Below are positions 19,535 to 31,739 of a DNA stretch of 64,000 nucleotides, in pieces; position 1 is the first letter of the stretch; every line of letters starts with the position of its first letter. Origin of the DNA: Knufia peltigerae. Its lineage: Eukaryota; Ascomycota; Eurotiomycetes; Chaetothyriales; Trichomeriaceae. The notes under the pieces were generated by a model. The model saw nothing but the letters and a program-made list of their open reading frames with translations, searched no databases and was not told the origin of the DNA. The stretch spans positions 372,001-436,000 of the forward strand of contig JAPDRN010000011.1 in NCBI GenBank assembly GCA_030247855.1, written 5' to 3'. The position numbers and the translations under genes are program-made.

Positions 19535-20971
19535 TTAGAAGTCGGTGAAATAGTGTCCAAAACTAAGGCCAATGGTTAGCAATTCCCCTCCCGACAGCAG
19601 GACATATCCATAAACTTACGGATCCTCCCCCCGAGACCCATATTGTTCTGTTTCCTCTGGATACTTGTCGAACTGGCTAGCATCCCCAGCGCCTCCTTTG
19701 ACTGGAGGCACATATGGTGCATCAATATCCTTCTTGACCAGTCTCTCCCATGTTACCTCAGCAAACCAGGCATGGTTCTTGATCTCGGATGGACCACCGT
19801 GCAAGTTCCCCAGGCGCTTTGTCAAATCCGCTGTAATCAGCTGGACAAGGAGATCTTGAGCGTCGTGATGAATGTAAGGCGGATATTTGACACGTCCCTT
19901 CAAGATGTTCTCATAAATCTTCACTGGGGATCCTCCATCCCAGAAAGGAGTGAAGCCACAAAGCATTTCGAAGATCAGGATTCCAAGAGACCACCTATTG
20001 ACGTGTGAGTCACAGACGGGTGAGCAAAGGCACAGAACTTACCAGTCCACAGACTTATTGTAACCCTTGGAAGCCACCACTTCCGGCGCAAGGTAATCTG
20101 GAGTACCACACAATGTCCAGGTAATGTCTGGTACGTCTTTGGCAAAGCCAAAATCTGTAATTTTGATATGGCCATGTCTATCCAGCAGCAAGTTTTCGGG
20201 CTTCAAATCCCGGTAAATGATATTCTGTGAGTGTAGGTATTCGAGCGCCAGGGTCACTTCGGCGGCATAGAACTTTGCGACTGGGTTCGGGAAACGCTAC
20301 AGTCTGTTAGCCATAGTCTAGGTAGGTGAGGGACGGAACATTACCTGTGACTTGCGCAGGAGACTGAACAGTTCACCACCCTCAATAAAATCCATGACCA
20401 TGTACAGGTTCTTGGAATCTTGGAAGGTGCCCCACAGAGTAATAAGGAAAGGGTGTTTGACTCGCGACAGCATCTTCCTTTCGTCGTTTGTGTGCTCGAT
20501 CTGTTTCATCTTGACCACTTGAGCCTTCTTCAAGACCTTGATAGCATAGAATCGTGTGTTATGTTTTGATTGTACCAGATGAACTCGCCCAAAGGAACCC
20601 GTGCCGAGTGTTCTCTTCATCTCAAAGTCAGTCAAGGTATATTTGCCCTTGGTCTGCCGGGTAGCTCCTTTGCCATCCACCACGCCGCTCGCAGGGGGGC
20701 TAACGAGACTGGCTACGTTCATGTTGTTCGTGCCGTTGCTTGCGGGCTGTTTGGTGGTAGGCTCGGGAGTCGAAGTGACTTGTGTGGTGGCTCCTGAAGT
20801 GGCTTGTGTGGGAGCATTTGAGGTGGTTTGCGAAGCTGCAGATGACGACGCATCGGTTTTCTGTGACTGCTTGTATTGAATGGGCGAATGAGTGCCTCCG
20901 CTGTTTACCGTTTTATCCTCCGAAGACTCCTTGGTCCTCTTCTTCTTGAGGAGGCCTCCAAAGGTTGGCAT
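19535..20971 (-). CDS. cAMP-dependent protein kinase catalytic subunit
   Basis: AGC-family Ser/Thr kinase activated when cAMP releases the regulatory subunit. Exons 20971-20345, 20296-20043, 19994-19620 and 19562-19535 encode 427 residues. After a ~110-residue Ser/Thr/Gln-rich N-terminal extension come all the catalytic motifs. These are the glycine loop GTGSFGRV, the ATP-binding Lys in FYAIKVLKK, YRDLKPEN, DFGFAKDV, and the activation loop TWTLCGTPDYLAPE, whose Thr is the expected activating phosphosite. The fourth exon supplies the hydrophobic C-terminal motif FTDF that docks on the N lobe. The strand residue before RDLKPEN is Tyr, as in PKA (YRD). Which fungal isoform (PkaC1 or PkaC2) is not certain, but completeness of the motifs favours the main one. 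Confidence 0.95.
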
Positions 20972-21930
20972 TTGGACGCCCGGGGGAAGCGCACGTTCCC
21001 TGGTACTGGTATGCAGAGAATCCGCGTTATTCGCTGAGGTTATGGCACACCCCTTCGGACAGGCCTACAGGCGGTTGGGCTCAAAATTGACGAGGGAGGA
21101 AACGGTGGAGAGGAGGGGTAGCAGGGACAGATCGATAGAGGTGATTCGCTTCTTGGGGAAATGGGAAGCTGCAGTTGACACCGATAAGCTTGCCAATCCA
21201 AGGGTGGAGTAATGCAGCAATTGTTAATCAGTAAGTAGTGTACCACATGGAAACAAATTGTTATGAAGTGGTAGCAAAAGGTAAGCTGCGAAGATGGTCC
21301 ACGGGAAGAGGCAGGCTGGGGAGGAAAGGTCGACGTAAGTAGTAGCAGTAGTAGATGCAACTGAGAGCTTGTCAAGGTGTGTCAATCGAACAGCTGGGAC
21401 GGACGGGAGCCCTCAAGAGGCCCGAGTTGAGATGCAATGATTGGCGATCGCGAACAGCCACTGGTCGACCACCAGAGAAAGAAGCAGTCAAGAAGAGTTA
21501 CAGCACGGAATATCCGTAAGACACAAATAGCGAATAGACGGGCCTCTTCTGCTCGTAGGGTGATGGGACTTCTCAACATCTCGTCTTCGACCTGGACGCG
21601 GGGAAGCTCTTTGGTGCTGCACACAACAAGATGCGACCAGTTCGCCCACTCACCGTCACCTCTTCAGCCACGTATGTCACTGCGAGTGTCACTCTTGACT
21701 TGATCGCAGATTGGGCTATTGCATCCCGAACTCATAGGTGGGCCAACCTGGCGAACCCCTCCAAACGGGCCCCCAGCACTGACCAGGGTTCTCTGGTTAT
21801 CCTCGGGATGAGGATGGTCATCATTCTCTACCTAAGTACGTAGTACTGTAATGGCATTCATACACATGCAGGTGACTGGTGCTGGTCATGAGTAAAGGGT
21901 ACTCAAATATTCCATAGGGGATTTTCTATA
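20972..21930. other. intergenic, PKA 5' flank and SIN1 3' flank
   Basis: 959 bp. Small open frames on both strands, none with a domain. Likely holds the PKA promoter and a long leader. Confidence 0.5.
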
Positions 21931-24424
21931 TCATGCCCGTGTTTGCCTCATCTCACGGAGAATCTCGTCCACTATTTCCTGGGCCTCCGCTGCCGTTCTC
22001 GCCTCAAAGTCATATCTCTTGTTCTCATTCGGCCTGCGAACAAAAACCCGGATCAACTTGGAGTGCTTCGTGCTGACTTTACACCGTAGGATATCGCTGA
22101 AGGGGAACGAAGTGAATTTCGAGTTCGTCCCAGCATCAGTATGCATGACATGCATCAGATCTCCATCGAAAACGAGTGTTCTTTGGCTGCCTTGAGCAAA
22201 TGGCGCCATCTGCTTCCTGATCACGTAGTATTTCTTGAAATTGCTGGCGCTCGACACTAGGTCCTGTTTGTTTGCCAGCGGGTGATGTAGCTGACCTTTC
22301 TTGGTCTTCTTCGGGCCTTGGATGTCCAGCAAGAGGGGTGCATTCGGCGATGAACTGCCTGGGGAGCCTGTCAAAGCCGCCACGCCCGCTCCGAATCGTC
22401 TTCGCACAAGATCCAAGTCAGACCGAGTTCCTAGGGCTTCGACTGTTCTATCCAGGGGTGCAACAGTATTCGTCCCTGCGACTTTCAACACGAAACCAGC
22501 CTTCTCGAAATTCCATCTCTTGCACACATGGTCGAGTATTTCAGCTATGTAGCTGTCTGTAGAGACTTCCATAGTCATGGTCTGAGCCGCAACATCGACA
22601 TCAAAATACCGTACTCGGATCGTCTTCGTCGTACCCATACGTGGAGTTGCATGCGAAGTGGAAGGGGCAGGCAAGTCTGCTGGTGTTAACGACGAGTTAG
22701 CTAATGCTGAAGTGAACGGTTGTCCTGCGAGAAGAAGGTTATTTCTGGCCTGTGCCTGCTTTGGTACCATCTGAAGCTGCGACTGCGTCTCGACTGGCTC
22801 GAGCGTTGGCATTGGTGCAAGTTCCTCTTCCGCCGCGAATGCGAACTGAGGCGTGTCTCTTTTATTAGCCTCGAACTGAGCAGGCGATGCTTCGACGAGA
22901 GCAAATTCGTCAAAAGGACGTTCTCTGGACCTAGCCCTTCCTCCACGATTGTTGTTGTATGTGAAGTCAGTGATAGGACGCGTACGAACAAGGGGCGGGA
23001 AGTCATCATCAATCTCTCCGTCCTCAACCATTCGCAGTGTCCACTTATTAACATCTAGTTGTTCTGGAGCAAGGGGAGGCTCTAACTTCTCTTCCTGATA
23101 CCGCCAGAGGCTAAGGCCGATGGCTTCTGCGACAATCACGGAATTACCATCCTTGGAAGTTCGGGCCAGTGGCATCTCAATGGGTTCGTCCGCATCTTCC
23201 GAGAAAGGCGCATAGATTTTTATCCACAAAGGATTGGGGTTGCCTTTGCCAGACAAACCAGCAAAAGCCTGAAGCGGATTGCTAGGTGCCTTTTTCTGTG
23301 CATTCAAGGCCGCCGAAAGCAGACTCTTGGGCTGAATAAAGCTGATAGGTCGTGGAGGTGGTAGTTCATGGAGGACTGGAAGTGTTCTTTGTTTCCTAGG
23401 CGATTCTGAGACGGGAATTCGTGTAATTGAGGATCCAGAAGCGGTGAAACTGCTCAGTATAGGGGGCGAGGAGGGCAAATTTGACTCTGCAATGGTGTTC
23501 AGAATGGACGCGGAGTCGACGGTTTCACCTAGTTCTGAGGACATTGCTGATCCCACCGATTCTGCGTCCGAATCATCATGTACCTGATGCCGGTGTCCTG
23601 CTCCTGATCTCATAACACCTTCATCAAGGAGTGGTGCAGATAGAGATTTTTTACCGGCATTGACTTGGCGACGCTGGAAGTAAGTCGGGTCAACTTCATT
23701 TTCAGAGGATAGTTCACTACTTGTAGTGGTATCGGCTCTGGCACGAGCTTTGACGGCTTCTACAGCTCCGAGTGAGCCAGTCCTTCTTCTGTTGTCCGTT
23801 CTCGGTTTTGAAGGAGAGGTCGTTATGATGTCTGGCCCAGCACCTCGAATAGGAGATGAGTCCGCCCTGTTTCTAGCAGGCATTTTTGCAAAGCGAATCT
23901 GCTGAGCGGCGCGTTGCGCACCTTCAGCTTCTTCTTCGGATTCATCTGTAAGATCACTACTGTCGTCATCCTCGACATGTTCTTTTCTCCTCCGCCTCCT
24001 TGCATTGAATCCGGGGCCGATCGTGTCATTGCTGGTCCTGCCAGTTACTAATCCACCTTCGTCAACCTCGTCGCCTTGGTCGCCCAGGGAGTTAGAGAGT
24101 TGAAGTTCGAGTCCCGCCTGAAAGTACTCAGTGTTGATTGATGTCGGTATTGGCGGAGAGTAAGTTCGTTGAACAGGATCCGCAGACCATCCAGCAGCTC
24201 GGAAACCTGGAGTATTCAATATTGAATTGTTGACATTGATTAGACGCTCGGCAATCCCGTCTTTAACACTGGCCAGATACGAAGTCCGCAAGTACCATAT
24301 CGCAAATCTGTTTCCGACTGAGTTAGCAAGGGCGAACCAGCAGAGTTATAGCAAACCATGTTGTGACACCCATAGGGGACAGAGAATTGAGGCCAACATA
24401 CTCCTCGTTTTGTAAGAGAGCCAT
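21931..24424 (-). CDS. TORC2 subunit Sin1/Avo1
   Basis: Scaffold subunit of target-of-rapamycin complex 2, which recruits AGC kinases such as Ypk1/Gad8 at the plasma membrane. A 23-nt first exon (24424-24402) joins a long exon (24307-21931) to give 799 residues beginning MALLQNEEFAIWYLRTSYLAS, the conserved Sin1 N terminus. A disordered acidic/Ser-rich region follows. The CRIM domain lies at ~350-420 (SNPLQAFAGLSGKGNPNPLW; VIVAEAIGLSLWRYQEEK), a Ras-binding-like ubiquitin fold at ~540-620 (KTIRVRYFDVDVAAQ), and a C-terminal PH domain at ~690-795 (YYVIRKQMAPF ... KRYDFEARTAAEAQEIV). It is head-to-head with UBP14. The tiny first exon was placed from the family sequence and a GTATGT donor. Confidence 0.95.
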
Positions 24425-24889
24425 ATTCGTGACAAGATGAGCCTGTTAAATGAGCGCCAGTAAATGTTGTTGTGTAATTGGCTTCGATCGTGGCTTCTTA
24501 AGCACGCCCAGCTGCGGCGTCGTTAGGCTGTTGAGTTAGCCGACATCTTTACGTTGAGTATGAAGAGTGGCACCACCCTTTTCAAGACGGTGATGTGAAA
24601 GCGACGACAGAGATGAGATATGTGGTGTTTGATGAAGTGTGAGTTGATGAAGCGTGATATCTATCAACCCAAACGATTCGAGGGGCCAGTGCGGACTTAG
24701 CGGACTTAGCCTCATGCACGATGGTGGACCAACCAGTTGCGTATTCTCGCCTGCGCAGTACATCATCACATACAGCCTCGCCCGCCGTAGCCCTAGAACA
24801 ATTGCCCTCGCGACTTTCCTCCCACCTTCATTTCTCGTCAAACCACAGTCCTTACATTCTGACACTTCTCTCTCTCAAAAGTCGCAAAT
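24425..24889. other. bidirectional promoter region SIN1 / UBP14
   Basis: 465 bp between divergent start codons; minus and plus open frames here are overlapping chance frames. Confidence 0.6.
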
Positions 24890-27259
24890 ATGGCATGTCC
24901 ACATGTTCAATCAGCAAACCTACGACCTCCAGGTCCTACCCAGAGTGTCTATCGGGAGGATTGTACACAGTGCTTTGATTCCATTGACGATGAGGCCGGG
25001 CTCGATGTCTGCCTGGCCTGCTTCAACGGAGGATGTGCTGGTGAACGAAATCATTCTCTACTCCACTACTCATCTACGGGTCATCCTCTCGTCCTCAACA
25101 TCAAGCGCACTCGAAAAGAAGTCCAGCGGGATGAACCCCCACCAAAGCTGACAAAACTAACCATCGCCGCCGAAACGGAAGAAGACAAATATGACACGGC
25201 TACCAGGGTGAAGTGCTACTACTGTCAAATCGATGACGTGGACAAGAGTTCGGGAAAACTGCCAGAAATCGTTCATGGAGTACTGAATGCCATGACATTT
25301 GCCAGAAAGGAAGAAGTCAAGGCATGGGAACAAGAGTTTACACCGTGTGAGCACACGTTGTGTCTGGAGCAGCATGAAAGCAGACAGATTGCATCTCAAG
25401 ACCTGGGCTCGTGTTCTAAATGTGATCTCAAGGAGAATCTTTGGCTCTGTTTGGCATGTGGCAACCTTGGTTGTGGTCGGGCGCAATTTGGCGGTGTTGG
25501 TGGCCATTCTCATGGTCTGGCACATGCAACAGAGTCGAGCCACCCTGTCGCCGTGAAGCTAGGTTCGATTACTCCCGAAGGAAACGCCGATGTATACTGC
25601 TACTCGTGTGACGAAGAGAGGGTTGACACAGAGCTTGCCAAACATCTTGCTCATTGGGGGATCAATATTGCCGATCGACAGAAGACCGAGAAGAGTCTGA
25701 TGGAAATGCAGGTTGAGCAGAACCTCAAATGGGACTTTTCAATGACGACCGAAGATGGTAAAGAGCTAAAGCCTCTGTTCGGGCCAGGTTTCACTGGGTT
25801 GAAAAACATTGGAAACAGTTGCTACCTTGCAAGTACCATGCAATGTTTGTTCTCATTGCCAGAATTCCAACAACGATACTATCATCCTGATCAACCGCCA
25901 CCCACTACTAATCTACCTGCGGAAGACCTGGAAACACAACTGCGAAAGTTAGCAGACGGGATTCTCTCTGGCAGGTATTCTCTCCCGGACAGCTGCGCCC
26001 ATACTACTCCAGACACCCCCGAAGTTCCGCATCAGAAAGGGCTCTCTCCCGCTATGTTCAAGCATCTCATTGGCAGGGGCCATGAGGAGTTCTCAACGAT
26101 GAGGCAACAAGACGCGTTTGAGTTCCTCCTTCATATGTTCAAACTGGTCAGTCTTTCGAACAACTCAAAACCGGCAGAAGATCCAGTTCAGTCCTTCCGC
26201 TTTGCCCTCGAACAACGTCTAGCATGTCTCAATTGTAAACGAGTTCGATATCGCAGCGACGAACAAGACAACATCTCAATACCAGTACCGGCCCGACGAA
26301 AACCGGTTGGCCAGAATGGGGGTGATGCTGGGAACCAGACCGAATTCGAAGCGGTACCGCTAGAAGAATGTCTGGACAATTTTACTGGAACGGTTCACGT
26401 AGAGTTGACCTGTCCTGCGTGTGGCTCTAAAGCTGGTTTCTCGAAATCGTCAAAGTTCAAGACGTTCCCAAAGAACCTCGCCATCAATCCCCTCCGGTTT
26501 GAGATTATCAATTGGGTGCCTACCAAACTTGATATCCCTGTTCAGGTTTCGGATCAACCCATAGATCTCAGCAAGTATAAATCCCTCGGGCTGCAGCCCG
26601 ACGAGGAGGAATTGCCAGAAGATGCTGATGTAGGAGGTGCGAGCACATCAGCATCATTTGTACCCAACGAAGGCGCTCTCAGTATGCTGGAAGGAATGGG
26701 CTTTCCTCGAGTTCGTTGCGAGAAGGCGCTCCATGCGACTGGAAATTCAGATGCAGATGCAGCCATGAACTGGTTGTTTGCGCACATGGAGGACCCGGAT
26801 ATCGACGAGCCATTGAACCTCGGTGGTTCTGGTGGAGGTGGTGCTGGCGACGATTCAGAGAAAATTGCTCAACTGGGCGATATGGGCATAAGTGCCCCTC
26901 AGGCACGCAAAGCACTTCGGGAGTGTGGCGGCGATGTCAATCGTGCTCTGGACTGGGTCTTCAGTCATCCGGATGACCAAGGAGATTTTGGCGAAGATGG
27001 CTCCTCTGGTCCAGCCCAGCAGAAAGTATTGCCTGGGTCGGATTCCTTACCAGCCCGGTACGAGCTACAAAGCATTGCATGCCACAAAGGAGCCAGTGTT
27101 CATGCCGGACATTACGTTGCATTCGTTCGCAAGCCAATCCCTGGCGAGGGTGCAGAGAAGCAGTGGGTCTTGTTTAACGATGAAAAGGTCGTAAAGGCAG
27201 TGGATGCAGAGGAGATGAAGAAGACTGCGTATGTTTATTTTCTTTCATTACTGCCATGA
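24890..27259 (+). CDS. UBP14: ubiquitin carboxyl-terminal hydrolase, Ubp14/USP5 type
   Basis: Deubiquitinase that disassembles free polyubiquitin chains and so maintains ubiquitin recycling. Intronless, 789 residues. A variant and a canonical ZnF-UBP domain at the N terminus (CTQCFDSIDDEAGLDVCLAC; CSKCDLKENLWLCLACGNLGC) bind the free ubiquitin C terminus. The split USP domain has catalytic Cys311 (NIGNSCYLASTMQCLF) and His741 (HAGHYVAF). Two UBA domains are inserted between the USP boxes (LSMLEGMGFPRVRCEKALHA and LGDMGISAPQARKAL). Two zinc-ribbon-like CxxC pairs (CLNCK, CPACG) lie within the USP fingers. Every element of the USP5 architecture is present in order. It shares a promoter region with SIN1. 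Confidence 0.97.
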   Translation: MACPHVQSANLRPPGPTQSVYREDCTQCFDSIDDEAGLDVCLACFNGGCAGERNHSLLHYSSTGHPLVLNIKRTRKEVQRDEPPPKLTKLTIAAETEEDKYDTATRVKCYYCQIDDVDKSSGKLPEIVHGVLNAMTFARKEEVKAWEQEFTPCEHTLCLEQHESRQIASQDLGSCSKCDLKENLWLCLACGNLGCGRAQFGGVGGHSHGLAHATESSHPVAVKLGSITPEGNADVYCYSCDEERVDTELAKHLAHWGINIADRQKTEKSLMEMQVEQNLKWDFSMTTEDGKELKPLFGPGFTGLKNIGNSCYLASTMQCLFSLPEFQQRYYHPDQPPPTTNLPAEDLETQLRKLADGILSGRYSLPDSCAHTTPDTPEVPHQKGLSPAMFKHLIGRGHEEFSTMRQQDAFEFLLHMFKLVSLSNNSKPAEDPVQSFRFALEQRLACLNCKRVRYRSDEQDNISIPVPARRKPVGQNGGDAGNQTEFEAVPLEECLDNFTGTVHVELTCPACGSKAGFSKSSKFKTFPKNLAINPLRFEIINWVPTKLDIPVQVSDQPIDLSKYKSLGLQPDEEELPEDADVGGASTSASFVPNEGALSMLEGMGFPRVRCEKALHATGNSDADAAMNWLFAHMEDPDIDEPLNLGGSGGGGAGDDSEKIAQLGDMGISAPQARKALRECGGDVNRALDWVFSHPDDQGDFGEDGSSGPAQQKVLPGSDSLPARYELQSIACHKGASVHAGHYVAFVRKPIPGEGAEKQWVLFNDEKVVKAVDAEEMKKTAYVYFLSLLP

Positions 27260-27937
27260 TGGAATGGTACGTTTTCTATGGATGGAAGAATAAAAAGAAC
27301 GAATTATGACTAGAACAAAAACCATTTTGAGGTTCAACAGTGGCCTCGGAGCAATCCATAGAGACGCAGTGAGTCCATGGTCACTCTATTGACTGCAGCA
27401 AGTAGACAAGATCTTACTATGATATTACAGAAGAGCCGTAGGTCTTAGAATATCAAGTCGTTATGCATACTTCTCTCTCCTAGTGGTACCTCGCGAGTAA
27501 GAGGGGCGATGTATGCGAAGATGTGCCCCTCGGCAGTCTGGACTGGCGCTAATAAAAGCCCAAGATGGACTTGACATCACACCGGCGAATTCCTCATGCT
27601 TCTTGGTGAACTCAGCTATATTATTCTTGTTAATACGACTGAGGATGTGTGTATGTTGAAGAGAACTCTCCTTGAAAGTACTGAAACACCATTTTGATCT
27701 CTTTGACCTCAATTTATCTAATACGCCCAGTCCGAGGGGTTGAGAGTGGACAATTAGCATTCATTTTGCGTTGAGAGCGCCGACCACGGTGGGCAAAAAC
27801 GCATGGTGGTTGGGCTTTGAAAAGCACCTTCGTCGCCGACATTTCTTGCACCAACATCTCCTCTCTCTCTCTCTCTCTCTTTCTCCCTTTCAAGCTGGGT
27901 AACAAACACCCACTGCCACCTCTGTCTCGCCGCAACC
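27260..27937. other. intergenic, promoter and leader of acyltransferase
   Basis: 678 bp. The 3' half holds the (CT)n tract just upstream of the acyltransferase start. Small open frames on the minus strand are not believed. Confidence 0.5.
27860..27900 (+). repeat. CT microsatellite in acyltransferase leader
   Basis: About ten CT units followed by a pyrimidine-rich stretch, ending some 40 bp before the acyltransferase ATG. Pyrimidine-rich tracts near start codons are common in filamentous-fungal promoters and leaders. Confidence 0.85.
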
Positions 27938-28878
27938 ATGTTCTTCCTCTTCCGCTGGACCCTCTACTTCCTCGGCGGCTACATAACGACAATGTTGACC
28001 CTCTTCGGCCTCTACACGTACCTCCCCAACCCTCCGCAGATATTGGGGTTCATTGCACGATCGCTGTCCGCCTACCTCACGTTGATCGTCTGCGCGAGCT
28101 ATGGAACAATCGCTTCGGGGATATTGAAGCTGATGGGCTTGCACTATGCCTACGGGCAGTGGACCACGGCCAAGGCGTTCAAGAATCTGGGCGTATACAC
28201 CATGGGCATAAAGTTCGACATCCTGGACAACGGTGAGGAGATTTTGAATAGCAATCGACCGGCCGTCTTCATCACGAACCACCAGACCGAACTCGACGTG
28301 CTTCTTTTGGGTTGGATCTGGCCGCAACACTGCTCCGTGACGGCGAAAAAGTCCCTGCGCAAGGTGCCCTTCCTCGGCTGGTTCATGACATTGTCGGGCA
28401 CCATCTTCATCGACCGGGTCGACCGAAGTCAGGCGATGAAGGCTTTCGAAGGTGCCGCGACGGCCATGAAGGAGAAGAGACAGAGCGTTCTAATCTTCCC
28501 CGAGGGGACGAGGAGTTACTCGGCGGAACCCATGTTGCTACCTTTCAAAAAGGGCGCCTTCCACCTGGCAGTTCAAGCTGGTGTGCCTATCGTGCCCATC
28601 GTGGCGGAGAATTACAGCCACGTGTTGAACCACAAGGCCAAACGATTCAACAGTGGAACGATACGAGTCAAAGGTTTGTTTTGTCACTCTGCTTTTTGTG
28701 TCGACGTCTGAAAATCACCGACTAACGGTGATGGTTATGGTTAGTGCTTGACCCTGTTGACACTAAAGGACTCACGTCTGCCGACGTCGACAATCTAACA
28801 CGGGACACTCGAGAGAAGATGTTGAATACCATCATATCTCTTGGCCAGGACAAGGTTGAGTCGAAAAAGACTTCCTGA
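27938..28878 (+). CDS. 1-acyl-sn-glycerol-3-phosphate acyltransferase (Slc1-like)
   Basis: Transfers a fatty acyl group from acyl-CoA to lysophosphatidic acid, making phosphatidic acid for phospholipid and triacylglycerol synthesis at the ER. Exons 27938-28673 and 28745-28878 give 289 residues. Two N-terminal hydrophobic segments precede the acyltransferase core. The HX4D catalytic motif is NHQTELD (His115), and the glycerol-phosphate-binding motif FPEGTRS is at about 188-194. The Gly-Thr-Ile-Phe-Ile-Asp-Arg segment and the IVPIVAENY motif also fit. The ORF remains open for a few codons into the intron before stopping, so splicing at G|GTTTGT is inferred from the restored VKVLDPVDTKGLT. The 3' end beyond DNLTRD is less certain. 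Confidence 0.93.
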
Positions 28879-29600
28879 TGGTCACCTGAGCGCATCAGCC
28901 TTCCCAAGGTATTGAAGTGACTTAGAAAAACAACAGAAAGAAATTCTCCCAGAATGTCAAGGTGGCACAAGCACTTCGTCGCCAGGAACTACACGCCGAT
29001 ATCTCTCGGTTGGCCATAATGGTACGCATGATCACCGATTCCTCCGGTACCGACCTGCGTGAAATGAGACCCGCGTCATCCACAGTTCTCATGAGAATAG
29101 AGTCATGCGCCGACTTGTCGACTATCGACCAGGGCTCAATTTCCGGGACACCAAGACGTCGAGGTTATATAGAGAGAGAGAAAGGAAGATTCTTGGCATG
29201 GCTTCGGAGCTGTCTGGATGGAAGGAAGGAATGAAGGTAGGATCAAAGCGGCATAAGCTCTAATGTAGACAAGACTCTGATGAGTTGCAATCACCAGAAT
29301 CACCAGGGAGGACCACGAATTTTTTTCCTTTTGACGTTAACAGATAGCATGGGGTTGACAGATGACTGAGCATAGCGTTTTTGTGAAGAGCAATGAGGAT
29401 GAGGAAGAATTGAAACCGTGATAGCATCCCTCAATGATATACCCTCGAGAATCGGGAGCGCCGCACTTGACTGATTGAACGGCAATAAAACGAAGGGGAA
29501 AAAAGCATGTTGTTTATTCAGCCTAAGCGTTTCTTTTGTCCGTTGAAATAGTAACACAACAAATGTTTCATCGTCTTATCTACCTAGGTAGGTAGGTGTA
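28879..29600. other. convergent 3' flanks of acyltransferase and HIS7
   Basis: 722 bp. A 90-codon plus frame (28962-29234) and an 85-codon minus frame have no domain. A TAGGTAGGTAGGT repeat lies at 29585-29597, adjoining the HIS7 stop codon. Confidence 0.5.
29581..29597. repeat. (TAGG)n short repeat
   Basis: TACCTAGGTAGGTAGGT: a CCTAGG palindrome followed by TAGG units. A near copy lies at 58905-58922 beside another gene's 3' end. Confidence 0.7.
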
Positions 29601-31739
29601 TCACGGCTCAAACTGTTCGAAGGGTCTGACGAGTAACCCGGCCTGGCCGAGCTGCTCCTTGACTTGTGCGACTGTGTATTCTCCTCGGTGGAACTGTTTG
29701 AGAGTAAGTTGTCAGTGCGGGCCTCTTTTTTTGTCTCCAGGGACACAAGAAGCAACAAAGAACAAAAGTCACTCACCATACCAGCTCCGAGAGCGGCGTC
29801 GACGTCGGTGGCGTTGAAGACCTCCTCGAAATGCCCGGGTTTCCCTGCTCCCGAGCTCGCAATGACCGGGATCTCCACGACACTCTTGACCAAGGCCACC
29901 AATTCCAGGTCGAACCCACGATTCGAACCGTCACGGTCGATGGCGTTCAACAAGATCTCACCTGCCCCCAACCTTTCACAAGCCGTCACGAGCTTGACAA
30001 CGTCAAAATCCCTGACCTCTCTACCTCCCTTGATGGTGCAAGCGAACCAGACGTATTCTCGACCTTCGCTGTCCTTGTCCGTGGTCTTGATGACGGTGTG
30101 ACCTTTTGTTTTGGCCGCCTGGGCTTCTTCCTCGGTCTTGACATAGATCCTTTTGGGGTCGACGCTCACCACGACGGCTTGAGCTCCGTAAGCGGCAGAG
30201 ATGGTCTCGATGCTGGTGTCGTCGTCGCCGTCCCCGCCGCGACTCCAGAAAGCCTCGGCGGCCAGGACCGCGTCACTCCCGATCGAGACTTTGTCGGCAC
30301 CACTGGCGAAGTAAAGCTTGGCCACGTCTAGGGCGCTCACCTTCTGTCCGCTCACCGGGTCCACCATGTCCCTGATCCCTCCTCCGATGGTCAGGGGTAC
30401 AAACACCGTCTCGCTCGTCCTCCGTAGGATCTCGAGCATGGGCAGGTCGGTGATGGGACAGTCTCGGAAGCTCGTAATGTTGAGGAAAGTCACCTCATCC
30501 GCACCCTGGGTGTAATACCTCCGAGCCATCTCGACCGGTTTGCCCAAGTTTCTGACGTTCCCACCCTCCGACTTTTCTCGCACGTCGTACTGGTCGCCTT
30601 TCGTGACAACGAGGTCGCCGGCGTCGTTGGTCCTCACGTCGAGACAAGCGATGATGCGTCGTGTCAATCCGTTCGTCGAAGCCTTTACGTTTCTTTTCGT
30701 GGTTGCACCTGCGCGTACTGTTGTGCTGCCCGGAACAACCGCAGGTGTCGTCGAGGGCGTCACTTTGTCCCCGTCGAGGAACGCCTTGATCACGCGGAGA
30801 CCAGCGGCGCCAGATTTCTCGGGGTGGAATTGTGTGGCGAAAGTGTTGCCGCGGGCGATGGCACCAATGTACGTTTCGTCGCCGTAACGTGCCGTCGCGA
30901 CCGTCCAACCCTCTCGTTCGAGATGACCGGGAGTGTAGGGTGCAAAGTAACTGTGGACGTAGTAGTATTTGGAAGACGGGTTGAGGCCGTACATGCTTGT
31001 CTGGTTGGACGTGCTGGCATCGGATGTCGTTGGGGAGGTGGATGTCGATGTGGACGCGTCGTTCCAACCTATGCAAGGCACGGATTTCCGTGAGCCGTCG
31101 GCGTTGGTCGGGCTGAAACGTTTCAAGGACGTAGGGATGAGGTTGAGACCCGGGACCGAGGGGGCTTCTTCTGATCCGGCGAACAAAGCTTGGAGGCCGA
31201 CGCATATACCGAAGAACGGTTTCCCGGACGAGATGTGTTCTTGGATGGCCGGGAGGTAACCTGCCGATGATAGTGATGAGAGGCAATGACCGAAATGGCC
31301 TACGCCAGGGAGGATGATTTTCTGTTTGCGCCGTTGATTAATATCTTTGGTCCAGCGGATTTGTGTCGTAGGTCAAACCAAAAGACAGGGACGATAATGA
31401 TCCAAGAAACTCCTCTCGATGAAAATAGGAAACAAAACGTTGTATATCATTGTTGAAGCAAGAAGAGAAAAAAACGCAACCAACTCAACTCAAGTTCAAG
31501 AAAACCACTGCGCGGATCATCCAGTCCATGGGTAAAGCTCAGAAGAAAAAGACACGAGATATACTCCCATACAGAAACACCACGACACAAGAAACAAAAA
31601 AAGAACCGTAACTTACATCTGCATTCTTGACGTCTTCTGGACTCTTGATCCATTCCACCTCATAACCACACTTTTCAATGGCATTCACCAGCGACCGGAT
31701 GTTGCCCGCCACGTAGTCGAGGAGGTGGACTTTGGGCAT
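29601..31739 (-). CDS. HIS7: imidazole glycerol phosphate synthase, bifunctional HisHF
   Basis: Fifth step of histidine synthesis: glutamine-derived ammonia and PRFAR give imidazole glycerol phosphate and AICAR. Exons 31739-31617, 31321-29777 and 29693-29601 give 586 residues. The N-terminal class-I amidotransferase half has nucleophile Cys81 (GKPFFGICVGLQ) and the His-Pro-Glu of TQFHPEKSG. The C-terminal TIM-barrel cyclase has ACLDVRTNDAGDLVVTKGDQYDV (in part), LTIGGGIRD and ASSGAGKPGH. The last exon restores FHRGEYTVAQVKEQL. Two low-complexity Ser/Thr insertions (STSTSTSPTTSD; the linker AGATTKRNVKAS) interrupt the amidotransferase half. Intron 1 is long (295 bp). A TGAGTCA site upstream fits general amino-acid control by CpcA/Gcn4. 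Confidence 0.97.
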